Source: CAWHYG01 sp963833505 (GTDB lineage: Bacteria; Eisenbacteria; RBG-16-71-46; CAIMUX01). From it: DNA of 64,000 nt. The stretch's first letter is position 1. Every line of letters starts with the position of its first letter. The stretch spans positions 1 through 64,000 of the forward strand of contig CAWHYG010000004.1 of the NCBI GenBank assembly GCA_963833505.1. Direction: 5' to 3'. Positions 34,532 through 43,818 of the stretch are shown one piece after another. A program made the position numbers and the translations under genes. The notes under the pieces are model-generated. The model did no database searches. It saw nothing but the letters and a program-made list of their open reading frames with translations, and was not told the origin of the DNA.

Positions 34532-35872
34532 CTACTTCGGCGCTCCTAACATGGATCGCCCCTTGGACGAGTCCGCCCCCGGCGGCGACGGAGCAGGCCG
34601 CGACGGCAGCGAATCCGGTCGCGCCGTGAAACGCCGGAGAAACGCATCCATCGAGTCCGCAGCGACCGGCGTCACCGCCTTGAGGGTGTCGGGCATCCCG
34701 GGCGTCTGAGCCGCGCGCCCGGTCGGAGTCGCCGGAGCGCCTGACGATCCTGAACTTGCCGGAACGCCTGGCGATCCTGGAGCCGGGCCGCCGGCAGCGG
34801 CGCGCGGCAACATGGGCCCCACGGGACCGAGTGCCCGTGGTTCTGCAAGTCGGGAAGCTGCCGCCGATGGAGACCCGGCAACGGGAGCGGCCCCGGGCGC
34901 TCGCGCGCTCTCGACGGACCCGGGGCTCGGCGCGGCAGCGCCTCCAATCGGCTCCGGACCTGTCGCGCCCCCTCCAACCGGCCCCGAACCCGGCGCTCCC
35001 ATGATCCCGGCCTGCGGCCGGCCGACGATCGCCCCCGCCGATGTCGCGGCGAACCACCGGGCCTCCGCATGAAACAACGGCTCGAGATCCGAACGGAGCA
35101 TGTCCATCCAGTCACGGACCGCCAGGTTCGCAGCGTTCACGTAAGACGCGACTTCGCGATCATTCCGGCGGCGAACGATGGGATAGGTCTTCTGGAAGAT
35201 GACCTCCTTGTCAAAGGTCTTCGGATCGACCCGCACCACGGTCAGGCTGGCCTCGAAGTGGGCGCTGTACTCGTTCTTGCGGTTGTCGGCGTAGAGGGTC
35301 GTGAGGCGGCCGTACACCTCGTGCGTCGGGATCACTCCCGTGTCGGTCTCGAGAACTCCCTTGCCGGCCAGGCCCCACTCGAACAGATGCTGGGAGACCA
35401 CGTTTCCGAGCATCACGGCCGGAGGAGCCACCCAACGGTTGTAATAGTAGTAATCCATCGCGTGTTCCTCGTCCCGATACATGATCCGCTCCCCCTTCTG
35501 CGCCGCGTCCGCCTGGAACGGCAGGACCAGGATGGAGAGGGGCAGCGTCGTGTCGGCCGGCGCCAGCACCGGCGGAACATCGATGGAGTACCGCTTGACG
35601 TCGATGGGCACGGTCTGGGTCTGCAACCCGATCGAGAAGAACGTGCAGGAGGTGCCGAGCAGGCCGAGGAGAAGCACCGGGACGAAACACGCGCGCCCTA
35701 CGCATGGGGATCGGCGCCGGGCGGAATGCATGCGCGGCGATCGGCCGGCCCACCGTGCACCGGACCGGCCGGAACGCGCGCTCGGCGATCGGCCGGAGGC
35801 GATCCGATCGCGAAGCGCTTCGCCAAGACGGCGGACCGAGGGCGCTTCGGGGTGTCGCCGGGATCCGTGCAT
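34532..35872 (-). CDS. lipoprotein of the Mla-type operon (PqiC/ABC-auxiliary-like)
   Basis: The conserved part is about residues 75-280. It has a lipobox LLGLLGTSC (about residue 76), then VPIDVKRYSIDVPPVLAP, ILVLPFQ and EWGLAGKGVLETD. ABC-transport auxiliary lipoproteins share this opening (a short strand, then a Y-x-I/L-x-P start). The C-terminal 170 residues are Ala/Gly/Pro-rich and disordered-looking. ATG 35872 has AAGGAG and abuts mlaD, but gives an unusually long n-region; ATG 35731 gives a normal leader without a clear ribosome site. It is the last gene of the mlaE-mlaF-mlaD operon. Confidence 0.75.
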   Translation of the reverse strand: MHGSRRHPEAPSVRRLGEALRDRIASGRSPSARSGRSGARWAGRSPRMHSARRRSPCVGRACFVPVLLLGLLGTSCTFFSIGLQTQTVPIDVKRYSIDVPPVLAPADTTLPLSILVLPFQADAAQKGERIMYRDEEHAMDYYYYNRWVAPPAVMLGNVVSQHLFEWGLAGKGVLETDTGVIPTHEVYGRLTTLYADNRKNEYSAHFEASLTVVRVDPKTFDKEVIFQKTYPIVRRRNDREVASYVNAANLAVRDWMDMLRSDLEPLFHAEARWFAATSAGAIVGRPQAGIMGAPGSGPVGGGATGPEPIGGAAAPSPGSVESARAPGAAPVAGSPSAAASRLAEPRALGPVGPMLPRAAAGGPAPGSPGVPASSGSSGAPATPTGRAAQTPGMPDTLKAVTPVAADSMDAFLRRFTARPDSLPSRPAPSPPGADSSKGRSMLGAPK

Positions 35873-35873
35873 G

Positions 35874-36872
35874 TCACTTCTCCTTCTTCGGCGGCGCCGC
35901 GTAGATGATGTTCGACGGATAGCTTTCCACCGAGATCAAGAGGGCGTTCAGCTCGTCGACCGCGGTGTTCATCTCGGACACGGTGTTCCGGAGATTGCCC
36001 ATGACCTGGGTCGTCGCGTACTGGGAGCGGCTGACCAAACCCTGGCTGGCTTGCATCACCTCCTGGCCCGAGGTCACGAGCTGATTCAGCCGTCCGAAGA
36101 CGCTGTCGGCCTGTTCCGCCATTCGGATCTTCCCGGCCTCGGTTTCCATCGTGGTCATCAGGCTGTGGAAGCGGCGCGATCCCTCCACCAGCTCGGCCAG
36201 GGCTGTGTCGATCTGCGTGTTGTAGCGCCGCACCTGCAGAAGCGCCAGAAGCGAGTCGGCTCGTTCGGCCACGCGCGTGATCCGGTCCACGCCCCGCGCG
36301 AGCTGCACCGATCGAAGGAGGCTGTCCGCCGTCGTCATCGTCCGGGATCCGGCTTCGAGGAACCGGTCGGCGCGCCAGGAGATCCCCTCCGTGTCCAGCG
36401 CGATCAACTTGTCATAGACCGCCCGGAGCGATTCCTGGATCTCCTCGAAGCCTCCCGGCTCGGAGGGGATGATCGGATAGGGCACCTTGAAGCTGGTCTT
36501 CGGATGGCGCACCAGCCGGTCTCCTTCGGCGAAGTCCAGCTCGATGTACTTGAGGCCGGTGATCCCGGAGAACTGGAGCTGGGTTCGCATGTTGTCGGTC
36601 ACGTGAAAGGTGGGATCAAGCTGCAGCACGACCTCGACCAGGACTCCGTCCGGAGCCAGCTTGGCCTGGCTCACCTTGCCCACGTTGACGCCCCGGAATT
36701 TGACGTCGGAGTCCGGGTTGAGCCCCTGGACCGAGCTGTCGAAGTAGGTCGCGTAGACGGCGCGCTTCTTGAACCAGTTCGACGCCCCCAGCCAGAAAAC
36801 GCCGCCGATCCCGATGGCGAGGCCGGCCAGTACGAAGATCCCGACCCAGAAGGACTTGGTTTGTCGTGCCAT
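35874..36872 (-). CDS. mlaD: MlaD-family substrate-binding protein (MCE domain)
   Basis: This 332-residue protein is anchored by one N-terminal membrane helix (FWVGIFVLAGLAIGIGGVFWL). An MCE domain follows (VYATYFDSSVQGLNPDSDVKFRGVNVGKV to SGITGLKYIEL, about residues 39-115), and then a long helical region with heptad-like leucines. MCE rings ferry phospholipids across the periplasm between inner and outer membranes. It lies 29 bp after mlaF. The long coiled C-terminus is typical of the Mce/YrbD type with extended helices. Confidence 0.93.
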   Translation of the reverse strand: MARQTKSFWVGIFVLAGLAIGIGGVFWLGASNWFKKRAVYATYFDSSVQGLNPDSDVKFRGVNVGKVSQAKLAPDGVLVEVVLQLDPTFHVTDNMRTQLQFSGITGLKYIELDFAEGDRLVRHPKTSFKVPYPIIPSEPGGFEEIQESLRAVYDKLIALDTEGISWRADRFLEAGSRTMTTADSLLRSVQLARGVDRITRVAERADSLLALLQVRRYNTQIDTALAELVEGSRRFHSLMTTMETEAGKIRMAEQADSVFGRLNQLVTSGQEVMQASQGLVSRSQYATTQVMGNLRNTVSEMNTAVDELNALLISVESYPSNIIYAAPPKKEK

Positions 36873-36901
36873 CGTTGCCTCGCTCGCTCCAGCCAGATGT
36901 T

Positions 36902-37660
36902 TCAGGCGTCCGCCCGTTCCCTCCGGAAGAAGGCCCGCACCCGCGGATGAGGGCTGTGGTCCCGCATTTCCGCCGGCGTTCCCTCGGCGATGATCCCGTG
37001 GGTGTGAGGATCCAGCATGATGGCCCGCCGGGCAATCTTGTAGATGCTCTGCAGCTCGTGGGTCACGACCACCATGGTCGTTCGGAGGCCGGCGTTCATT
37101 CCCAGGATCAGCTCGTCCAGCTCGACCGAGGTCACCGGATCGAGGCCGGCCGAGGGCTCATCGAAGAACAGGATCTGCGGATCCAGGGCGATGGCCCGGG
37201 CCAGCCCTCCCCGCTTCTGCATGCCTCCGCTCATCTCCGAGGGCATCAGGTGCTCGCTGCCGTCCAGGTTGACCATGGCGAGCCTCAGGCGGACGAGCCC
37301 GTGAATCACCTCTTCGGAAAGCCCGGTCGACTCGCGAAGCGGAAGCGCGACGTTCTCTTCCAGGTTCATCGACTTGAGGAGGGCGCCGGATTGGAACAGA
37401 ACCCCGATCCTCCGGCGGACCTGGGCGAGGTCCGCCCCGCGCGCGGTCACGATGTCGATCCCGTCGATCGTCACGCTGCCCGCCTCGGGCTTGAGCAGCC
37501 CGACCATCGCCCGCATGAGCGTGGTCTTGCCGCAGCCGCTCTCTCCCAGGACGACGAAGATCTCCCCATCAAGCACGTCGAACGAGACGTTCTCGAGCAC
37601 CGTCCGTTCGCCGAAACGGACCGTCAACCCGCGGACCTCGATGAGCGCGCGCGCCGCCAC
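36902..37660 (-). CDS. mlaF: ABC transporter ATP-binding protein MlaF
   Basis: This 252-residue ATPase has Walker A VLGESGCGKTTLMRA, Q-loop LFQSGALLKSMNLEENV, the family-typical signature SEMSGGMQKRGGLARAI, Walker B ILFFDEPSAGLDPV and a switch His in VVTHELQS. The SGGMQKR form and NLEENVALPL are characteristic of MlaF rather than other ABC proteins. The start is GTG 37660, three bases after the mlaE stop; the long open frame upstream is a shadow of mlaE. Confidence 0.95.
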   Translation of the reverse strand: MAARALIEVRGLTVRFGERTVLENVSFDVLDGEIFVVLGESGCGKTTLMRAMVGLLKPEAGSVTIDGIDIVTARGADLAQVRRRIGVLFQSGALLKSMNLEENVALPLRESTGLSEEVIHGLVRLRLAMVNLDGSEHLMPSEMSGGMQKRGGLARAIALDPQILFFDEPSAGLDPVTSVELDELILGMNAGLRTTMVVVTHELQSIYKIARRAIMLDPHTHGIIAEGTPAEMRDHSPHPRVRAFFRRERADA

Positions 37661-37662
37661 GA

Positions 37663-38823
37663 TCAGCCTGCCCCGAGGTAATGGAAGAGGATGACGAAGA
37701 GCGAATCGGCGATGACGATCAGGAAGATGCCGGAGACGACCGAGGCGGTCGTGCTTCGTCCGACGCCCAAGGCCCCCCCCGAGGTCTCCATACCCCGATA
37801 GCAGCCGACGCCGGCGACGAGGATCCCGAAGACGAAGGCCTTGAGAACGCCCGAAGTGACGTCCCACACCCCGATCGCGCCCCGGAGCTGCCGGATGAAG
37901 ACCAGCGGTGAAAGGTCGAGGCTGCCCGCCGCGATGACCATCCCTCCGACGATCCCGGCGATGTCGGCGAACAGCGTGAGCAGGGGCAGCGTCAGCATGA
38001 CGGCGAAGATCCGGGGCATGACGAGGTAGTCGAGCGGATGGATTCCCATCACCCGGAGGGCGTCGATCTCGTCGGAGATCTTCATCGTTCCGATCTCGGC
38101 CGCGAAGGCGCTTCCGGAACGGCCGGTCAGGAGGATCGCGGCCATGAGCGGACCCATCTCGCGGGTCATGCCGATTCCGATCAGGTTCGCGATGAAGACG
38201 TTCGCGCCGAACTGCTTGAGCTGGATGGCGGAGGAGAAGCCGGTCACCAGCCCGACCAGGAGGCTCATCAAGGCGACGATCGGAAGGGCCTCGACCCCGG
38301 TCCGCTGGATCAGGAAGGCGATCTCGCCCCACCGGACCTTGTCCGGACGCCGCAGGCTCCAGAGCATCGAAAGGACGACGCGGCCGATGAACTGGACCAT
38401 CTCCTTCAGCTCGCGGGAACTCTGGATCACGAGATCCCCGAGGGCGAAGAGCGGATGGAACCCCTCGTGCGCGACTTCGAGGGCGGGGCGCAGATGATCC
38501 GGAGGAGCCAAAGCAAGCAGGGAGCGGGTGGTCGGATCGATCTTCTCCGGCCGGAAGACAACCCCGTGCGTCGGACCTTCCTCGAGCAGGCCCAGGATCA
38601 AGCCGGCGACCGCGGAATCGCTCGCGCGGATCGCCTCGAGATCCAGGAGCAGCTCGCTTCCGTGCGGCATCGGGCGGGCCGCCGCGAGGATGGCCAGGCG
38701 CAGCGTCTCGACGTTGCCGAAGTCGACGGCGCCGCGGGCCCGAAGCTCCAGCCGCGTGTCTCCCCGGCGGACGCTGGTGACCTCGAGTCCGTTCGCTTGG
38801 GCCTCTACGCTCTCAGACTTCAT
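37663..38823 (-). CDS. mlaE: MlaE-family permease with N-terminal STAS domain
   Basis: In this 386-residue protein, residues 1-110 form a STAS-like domain (LELRARGAVDFGNVETLRLAIL, LLLDLEAIRASDSAVAGLI). The rest is an MlaE permease with five or six membrane segments and the diagnostic FSSAIQLKQFGANVFIANLIGIGMTREMGPLMAAILLTGR and GTMKISDEIDALRVMGI. The fused STAS domain replaces the separate MlaB protein of proteobacteria. It is the first gene of the operon, divergent from the sulfatase-like gene 290 bp away. Confidence 0.94.
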   Translation of the reverse strand: MKSESVEAQANGLEVTSVRRGDTRLELRARGAVDFGNVETLRLAILAAARPMPHGSELLLDLEAIRASDSAVAGLILGLLEEGPTHGVVFRPEKIDPTTRSLLALAPPDHLRPALEVAHEGFHPLFALGDLVIQSSRELKEMVQFIGRVVLSMLWSLRRPDKVRWGEIAFLIQRTGVEALPIVALMSLLVGLVTGFSSAIQLKQFGANVFIANLIGIGMTREMGPLMAAILLTGRSGSAFAAEIGTMKISDEIDALRVMGIHPLDYLVMPRIFAVMLTLPLLTLFADIAGIVGGMVIAAGSLDLSPLVFIRQLRGAIGVWDVTSGVLKAFVFGILVAGVGCYRGMETSGGALGVGRSTTASVVSGIFLIVIADSLFVILFHYLGAG

Positions 38824-39109
38824 GGCGTCTGGATTTCCCTGGCTCCCTCGCGATCGCGTCCGGTCGATCCGTCATGGATCGCCGCCCCGGACGACACGTC
38901 CTCGCGGGCTCCGGAACCGTGCTCCCGGGCGCTGGCGCTTCCGCCGCCGCAGCCCGGATCGACCTCCCTGGCCGGCGCGACCACTTTAGCTTCGCCACCA
39001 GCCCATGGCCAGGATTTGTCGCCCCCCTGCCGCCGTTGCCGCCTCCGATTCCCGATGCTATCGTCCGCAACGATGCGTCGCGCCCCGCGGCGCGAAGGGA
39101 GGTGCGGTC

Positions 39110-41533
39110 ATGCGGTCCTGGTCCCGTCTGGCGTTCTGGTCCTCTTTGCTGGTCGCGCTGTCCGGCTGCGGAAGCCGCAATCCCTCCCGGCAGGTGCCGG
39201 TCATCACCGCGGACGCGGGCAAGGTCGGCCGCTACGGGCCGTGGGCTCCGATCCAGCCGCAGTCTCCGCCGCTCAACGTGATCCTGATCACGCTGGACAC
39301 GACCCGGGCGGACCATCTCTCCTGCTACGGCTTCAGCAAGGCGACCACGCCGAGAATCGACCAGATCGCGCGTGAGGGGGTGATCTTCGACCGCGCGCTC
39401 ACGCCCATCCCGGTCACGCTGGCGGCGCATTCGACCATCATGACCGGCCTCTATCCCTATCAGCACGGCGTCCGGTACAACGGGAACTACGCCCTGGCCT
39501 CGCACTTCACGACGCTGGCAGAGGTCCTGAAGGCGCGCGGGTATGAAACGGCGGCGGTCATCGGCGGCTATCCGCTCGATCATCGGTTCGGGATCGCCCA
39601 GGGTTTCGAGTCGTATGATGACAGCCTGCCTTCGGCCAGCCATCTCGGCGGGGCCGAGGAAGCCCAGCGTCCGGCCGGGGAGGTGACGCGCCGCGCTCTC
39701 CGGTGGCTGGATCGATCCCATCCGAATCCGTTCTTCCTCTGGCTGCACTATTACGATCCCCACGCGCCTTACACGCCTCCCGAGCCGTTCAAGAGCAAGT
39801 TCCCGGGGGATCCCTACAGCGGCGAGATCGCGACCATGGACTCGGCCATCGGCGCGTTCGTCGACACGCTGAAGGCGCGGGGCCTCCTCGAGCACAGCCT
39901 GCTCGTCCTCATCGGAGACCACGGCGAAAGCCTGGGCGAGCATCGGGAGACGACCCATTCGTTCTTCATCTACGACGGCACCGAACATGTCCCTCTCATC
40001 ATCCGGCCGCCCCAGGGTGGCCCGGTCTCCGGCCCGGCCTGGCAGCAGGGACGGCATGTGCCCGGGCTGGTGAGCGAGGTGGATGTCCTGCCCACCATCC
40101 TCAACCTGATCGGCTTCGCGGATTCGGATCGGCCGCTCACCATGGGCAAGAGCCTGGTGCCGGTGGTGGAAGGGACCGAACCCGGGCACGCCTGGGTCTA
40201 TCACGAGACGCTCGTGCCCTACCTGGAGTACGGCTGGAGCGACCTGCGCGGATTCGAGACCGACCGCTGGAAGTTCATTCTCGCGCCGCAGGTGGAGTTG
40301 TACGACCTGCGCTCCGACCCGGGCGAGAAGATCAATCTCGCGCGCAAGCAGGCGAAGCTGGCGAACGCGCTGCAGGCCGACCTCCTGGTGCTGCTCAGCC
40401 TGGACGTGGGCGGAGAAGCCGGCAAGGTGCCGATGGACAAGGAGACGGTGGAGAAACTACGCAGCCTCGGCTATCTGGGTGGGGCCACAACGCCCTCCAG
40501 CTCTTCACCGCACACCACCGGGCCGGATCCCAAGGACATGATCGACGCCTACGAATCCACGAATCGCGCGTACGCGTTCGAGAGCGCGGGGCAGGCCGCG
40601 GCCGCGCTGGCCTCGATCGACTCGGTGCTGGCGCACAGTCCGGACGCCGAGACCGCACTCAAGATCAAGGCCTCCTGTCTCGTGCAGCTGAAGCGCGGGG
40701 ACGAAGCCATCCCGATCTACACGCGCCTCATCGCCGCGACCGGGCACGGACCCGAGGAGCTGGAGCTTCTCCAGTACAACGTCATGGCCTACGTCGCGGC
40801 CGGGCGGATCGACGATGCGCTGAAACAGATGGACGTTCTGCTCAAGACCTATCCGGAGGAACAGGGCCTGCATCTGCTCGAAGCGACGATCTATGAGACG
40901 GCGGGCGATCGGAAGTCCGCCGAGAAGGCGATCGACGACGAGATCCACCTCGCGCCGCGAAGCATCGACGCGCTCATCGCCCGCGGCGACCTGGCGCTGT
41001 CGGAAAAGGACCTGGCGGGGGCGCGCAAGGCCTATCAAGACGCGATCAACCTCTCGCCGAGCTCCGCCGCCGCGCTGGCCAAGATGGCCGAGATCTACGT
41101 GTCCCTCGGCCAGGAACCGCAGGCGCGCGACCTCGTCGACCGCGCTCTGGCTTCCGATCCGGGACAGCCGGATGCATGCTTCCGGAAGGCTTGGTTCCTG
41201 CGCAAGGACGGGATGACGCAGGGGGCGATCCCCTATTATCTCCGCGCGCTGGCCGGCCACCCCGATGACGAGGTGATCCTGATCGATCTGGCCAACGTCT
41301 ATCTGGCGATGTCCGATCTGGGCGACGCCAAGCAGCTTTACCTTCGGGCCATTGCGACCGGCCGCGCGCCCATCAACGCGTATGAGAACCTCGGCGTGGC
41401 CTTGGCGCAGCAGGGGGATCTTGCCGGCGCCATCAACCAATGGAACGAGGCGCTGAAGCGCGACCCCAACACTCCCGACGCGGCGAGCATTCGGCAGAAC
41501 ATCGAGATGGCGCATCGGCAACTGGGGAGGTGA
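39110..41533 (+). CDS. sulfatase-like lipoprotein with C-terminal TPR array
   Basis: This 807-residue protein has a lipoprotein leader (LAFWSSLLVALSGC) and an alkaline-phosphatase-superfamily domain (about residues 60-450) with VILITLDTTRADHLSCYGF, FFLWLHYYDPHAPYTPP and LVLIGDHGESLGEH. Six to eight TPR units (about residues 490-805) follow. The nucleophile region reads TPIPVTLAAHSTIMTGLYP. There is no C/S-x-P-x-R formylglycine motif, so it is probably not a classical sulfatase; the Thr could be the nucleophile as in phosphotransferase members. ATG 39110 has GGGAGG. The TPRs suggest docking to a partner in the periplasm. Confidence 0.88.
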   Translation: MRSWSRLAFWSSLLVALSGCGSRNPSRQVPVITADAGKVGRYGPWAPIQPQSPPLNVILITLDTTRADHLSCYGFSKATTPRIDQIAREGVIFDRALTPIPVTLAAHSTIMTGLYPYQHGVRYNGNYALASHFTTLAEVLKARGYETAAVIGGYPLDHRFGIAQGFESYDDSLPSASHLGGAEEAQRPAGEVTRRALRWLDRSHPNPFFLWLHYYDPHAPYTPPEPFKSKFPGDPYSGEIATMDSAIGAFVDTLKARGLLEHSLLVLIGDHGESLGEHRETTHSFFIYDGTEHVPLIIRPPQGGPVSGPAWQQGRHVPGLVSEVDVLPTILNLIGFADSDRPLTMGKSLVPVVEGTEPGHAWVYHETLVPYLEYGWSDLRGFETDRWKFILAPQVELYDLRSDPGEKINLARKQAKLANALQADLLVLLSLDVGGEAGKVPMDKETVEKLRSLGYLGGATTPSSSSPHTTGPDPKDMIDAYESTNRAYAFESAGQAAAALASIDSVLAHSPDAETALKIKASCLVQLKRGDEAIPIYTRLIAATGHGPEELELLQYNVMAYVAAGRIDDALKQMDVLLKTYPEEQGLHLLEATIYETAGDRKSAEKAIDDEIHLAPRSIDALIARGDLALSEKDLAGARKAYQDAINLSPSSAAALAKMAEIYVSLGQEPQARDLVDRALASDPGQPDACFRKAWFLRKDGMTQGAIPYYLRALAGHPDDEVILIDLANVYLAMSDLGDAKQLYLRAIATGRAPINAYENLGVALAQQGDLAGAINQWNEALKRDPNTPDAASIRQNIEMAHRQLGR

Positions 41534-41551
41534 GGAGCCCGCTCTGGGGGC

Positions 41552-41848
41552 CTACCGCACGAGGGTCGCGGGTGCGGACCACCGGCGTCCGGCGGCATCG
41601 GTCACGACCAGGAAGTACCGGCCCGCGGGCGCGGGTCCGCCCCGGCCGTTCCGTCCGTCCCAGGTGATGGTGGTCCCGCCGGCCGGCACCGGGCCGAGAG
41701 CCCAGGACTGGGCCGGGATCCCGAGGACGTCGATCACCCGGGCCTGCATCCAGCCGCCGGCTGGTAGACGAAGTTGCCAAGTCACATAGCCGGAGCTTGG
41801 GTTCGGACAAACCCGTCGCTCCGAACGGAGAGCGGGAGGAATCCACCT
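41552..41848 (-). pseudogene. 3' fragment of an exported protein: FlgD-like C-terminal domain
   Basis: About 98 codons encode CPNPSSGYVTWQLRLPAGG, VIDVLGIPAQSWALGPVPAG, WDGRNGRGGPAPAGRYFLVV and a terminal strand, then TAG. This is the beta-sandwich typical of the ends of secreted proteins in FCB-group genomes. Upstream sequence in this frame is not protein-like, and no start or signal peptide is found before the TIGR02757 gene. It is therefore a leftover. Confidence 0.7.
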
Positions 41849-42014
41849 CGATTCATGAGACGAGCTCCTCTTGCGGAGGTGGGCCGTCCTGGTTGACCAA
41901 GGCGTCATGGTTCGGCGGAACTTCCGGGGGCTGTCCGGAACCACCGTGGTGTCTGCCGGCGACGGCGCAAGTCGTGCGGGGTGCCGAAGGCCAGATCGCC
42001 GGAAACGTCGACCA

Positions 42015-42887
42015 TCACGCGCTTCCCGTCGCACACACCCGCCGCAACGGACAAACCCCGCAATGCTCCGGCCGAAGCCGCGGCGGACACTTCCCGTCGA
42101 TCCCGAGGTGGCAGACCGGGTAGTCATAGCGAACCGGATCCCGCGGATCGATCCGCCTGAGTGCCGCGGTGATCTCGCGCGCCATGGCCCCGCCCGGCGT
42201 GCGTCGCCGCGTCAGACCGAGCCGCGGGGCCAGGCGGATCCAGTGGGTGTCGAGCGGCACGAGGAGGTCGGAGGCCGGAATGAGACCGGACCAGACGCCC
42301 AGGTCGGTGCCGTCATCCCGCCGGACCATCCAACGCAGGTACAGCCACCAGCGCTTGCAGGCGCTGCCGCGGCGCGGGTCGGCCAGCAGATGGTCCAGTC
42401 CTCGCGAGCGACCGGTCCGCTCCTCCGCCCGGGCGCGGAGATCCGCGACCCAGTCGCCCAGCGCTTCCGTCATGTCGGCGGCGGCGCGGCGGCGGGCGGC
42501 GAGCGCCCGGCCCAGGCTTCCTTCGTCGCCGAGCATCCCCGCGACCGCATGGAGCAGTCCGATCAAATCGCGCCGGCGGTTGAACCGGTAGCGGAAACGG
42601 GGACAGAAGCTCCGCATCCGATGCCGGCCTTCGAGAAGCGCCGCACGCGGGCTCGGCCCCAGCGCCGCCAGGATCGATTCCGCGGCGCGGCAGAGGGTCT
42701 CCACCTGGCCGTAAGCGAAGACGGCGCAGATGAGCCCCGCCACCTCGCGATCGAGGGGATCCGCGTATCTCCTGACGAGATGGACGGGATCGGTGGGACC
42801 CGCTTCGCTTCGAGCCGCGTGGTTTGGAGCCGCGTCGTTTCGATAGGCCGCCGCCAGACGATCGAACGCCCGGCGTTGCGCGGCCAC
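42015..42887 (-). CDS. TIGR02757/DUF2400 family protein with C-terminal four-cysteine cluster
   Basis: The product is about 290 residues from GTG 42887. Conserved blocks include YADPLDREVAGLICAVFAYGQVE, RFRYRFNRRRDLIGLL, KRWWLYLRWMVRRDDGTDLGVW, IPASDLLVPLDTHWIRLAPRLGL and IDPRDPVRYDYPVCHLGI. The last residues carry CHLGIDGKCPP...HCGVC...C, which resembles the Fe-S loop of HhH-GPD DNA glycosylases. The family's function is unknown. The start is uncertain: the frame continues upstream over the divergent PLP gene, where there is no conservation. Confidence 0.85.
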   Translation of the reverse strand: MAAQRRAFDRLAAAYRNDAAPNHAARSEAGPTDPVHLVRRYADPLDREVAGLICAVFAYGQVETLCRAAESILAALGPSPRAALLEGRHRMRSFCPRFRYRFNRRRDLIGLLHAVAGMLGDEGSLGRALAARRRAAADMTEALGDWVADLRARAEERTGRSRGLDHLLADPRRGSACKRWWLYLRWMVRRDDGTDLGVWSGLIPASDLLVPLDTHWIRLAPRLGLTRRRTPGGAMAREITAALRRIDPRDPVRYDYPVCHLGIDGKCPPRLRPEHCGVCPLRRVCATGSA

Positions 42888-43053
42888 CGTTCCGGCAAGG
42901 CCGGAGGCGGTCGGGAGACGGCGGCGCGTGATGGTCGCCCGCTCCCCGCGTTCCACCGAGGAGCCCGCCGCGGTTGACCGATCCCCGCGCGGAGTCAATG
43001 ATCTGCTCCGTCCGGTCCGCTCGTTCCGGAGGTTCTCAGAGGAGGATGCGCGG

Positions 43054-43794
43054 ATGTCCATCGCCGACTCTCTGGCTCGCCTCGAAGAGGAGATCGCCCG
43101 CGCCTGCGCGGCCGCGGGCCGGGATCGCCGGGAGATCACCCTGATCGCCGTGACCAAGACCTATCCGGCCGAGTCCGTTCGCGAGGCGCACGCGGCCGGC
43201 GTCCGTCACGTGGGAGAAAACCGCGTTCAGGAGTTGCTCGGCAAGAAGGCGGAGCTCGAGGACCTCGCGCTCACCTGGCATCTGATCGGCAGCCTTCAGA
43301 CCAACAAGGTCCACGCCGTACTTCCCCACATCGGCCTGCTCCATTCCCTCGACCGCCCGTCCCTGGTCGAGGCGATCGCAAAGGACGTGTCGACCCGAGT
43401 CTCGTCGCCCGGCGGCGCTCTCCCGCCGGCGCCAGCGCCACCGCCTCCTTCCGCCGAGCCCGTTTCCGCCCTCATCCAAGTCAACACGACCGCCGAAGAA
43501 ACGAAGTCCGGCGTCGCTCCCGAGGACCTGGACGCGCTGGTAGACCTCATCCGCCGGCACTCCGCCATCCGCCTCCTGGGATTCATGACGATCGGGCCGC
43601 TCGACGGGGACGAAAGCGACATCCGGCGCGCGTTCGCCCTCCTCCGAAGCCTGCGGGATCGCACGCACGCCCGGCATCCCGACCTCGATCTCGACATCCT
43701 CTCGATGGGGATGTCGGACGATTTTTCGATCGCCATCCAGGAAGGCGCGACGCATCTGCGGATTGGAAGCCGGATCTTCGGCGCGCGCGGCTGA
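43054..43794 (+). CDS. PLP-binding protein YggS/PLPBP family
   Basis: This 246-residue alanine-racemase-fold protein maintains pyridoxal phosphate homeostasis. The PLP lysine is in LIAVTKTYPAE (about residue 36). Other family blocks are VRHVGENRVQELLGK, WHLIGSLQTNK, LLGFMTIGPL and SMGMSDDFSIAIQEGATHLRIGSRIFG. ATG 43054 is preceded by GAGGAGG. An unusual proline-rich insert (ALPPAPAPPPPSAEP, about residues 128-142) sits where most members have a short loop. It is divergent from the TIGR02757 gene and convergent with the thioredoxin gene. Confidence 0.93.
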   Translation: MSIADSLARLEEEIARACAAAGRDRREITLIAVTKTYPAESVREAHAAGVRHVGENRVQELLGKKAELEDLALTWHLIGSLQTNKVHAVLPHIGLLHSLDRPSLVEAIAKDVSTRVSSPGGALPPAPAPPPPSAEPVSALIQVNTTAEETKSGVAPEDLDALVDLIRRHSAIRLLGFMTIGPLDGDESDIRRAFALLRSLRDRTHARHPDLDLDILSMGMSDDFSIAIQEGATHLRIGSRIFGARG

Positions 43795-43818
43795 TCGGGA
43801 GCTCGACGCCGTTCCGGA

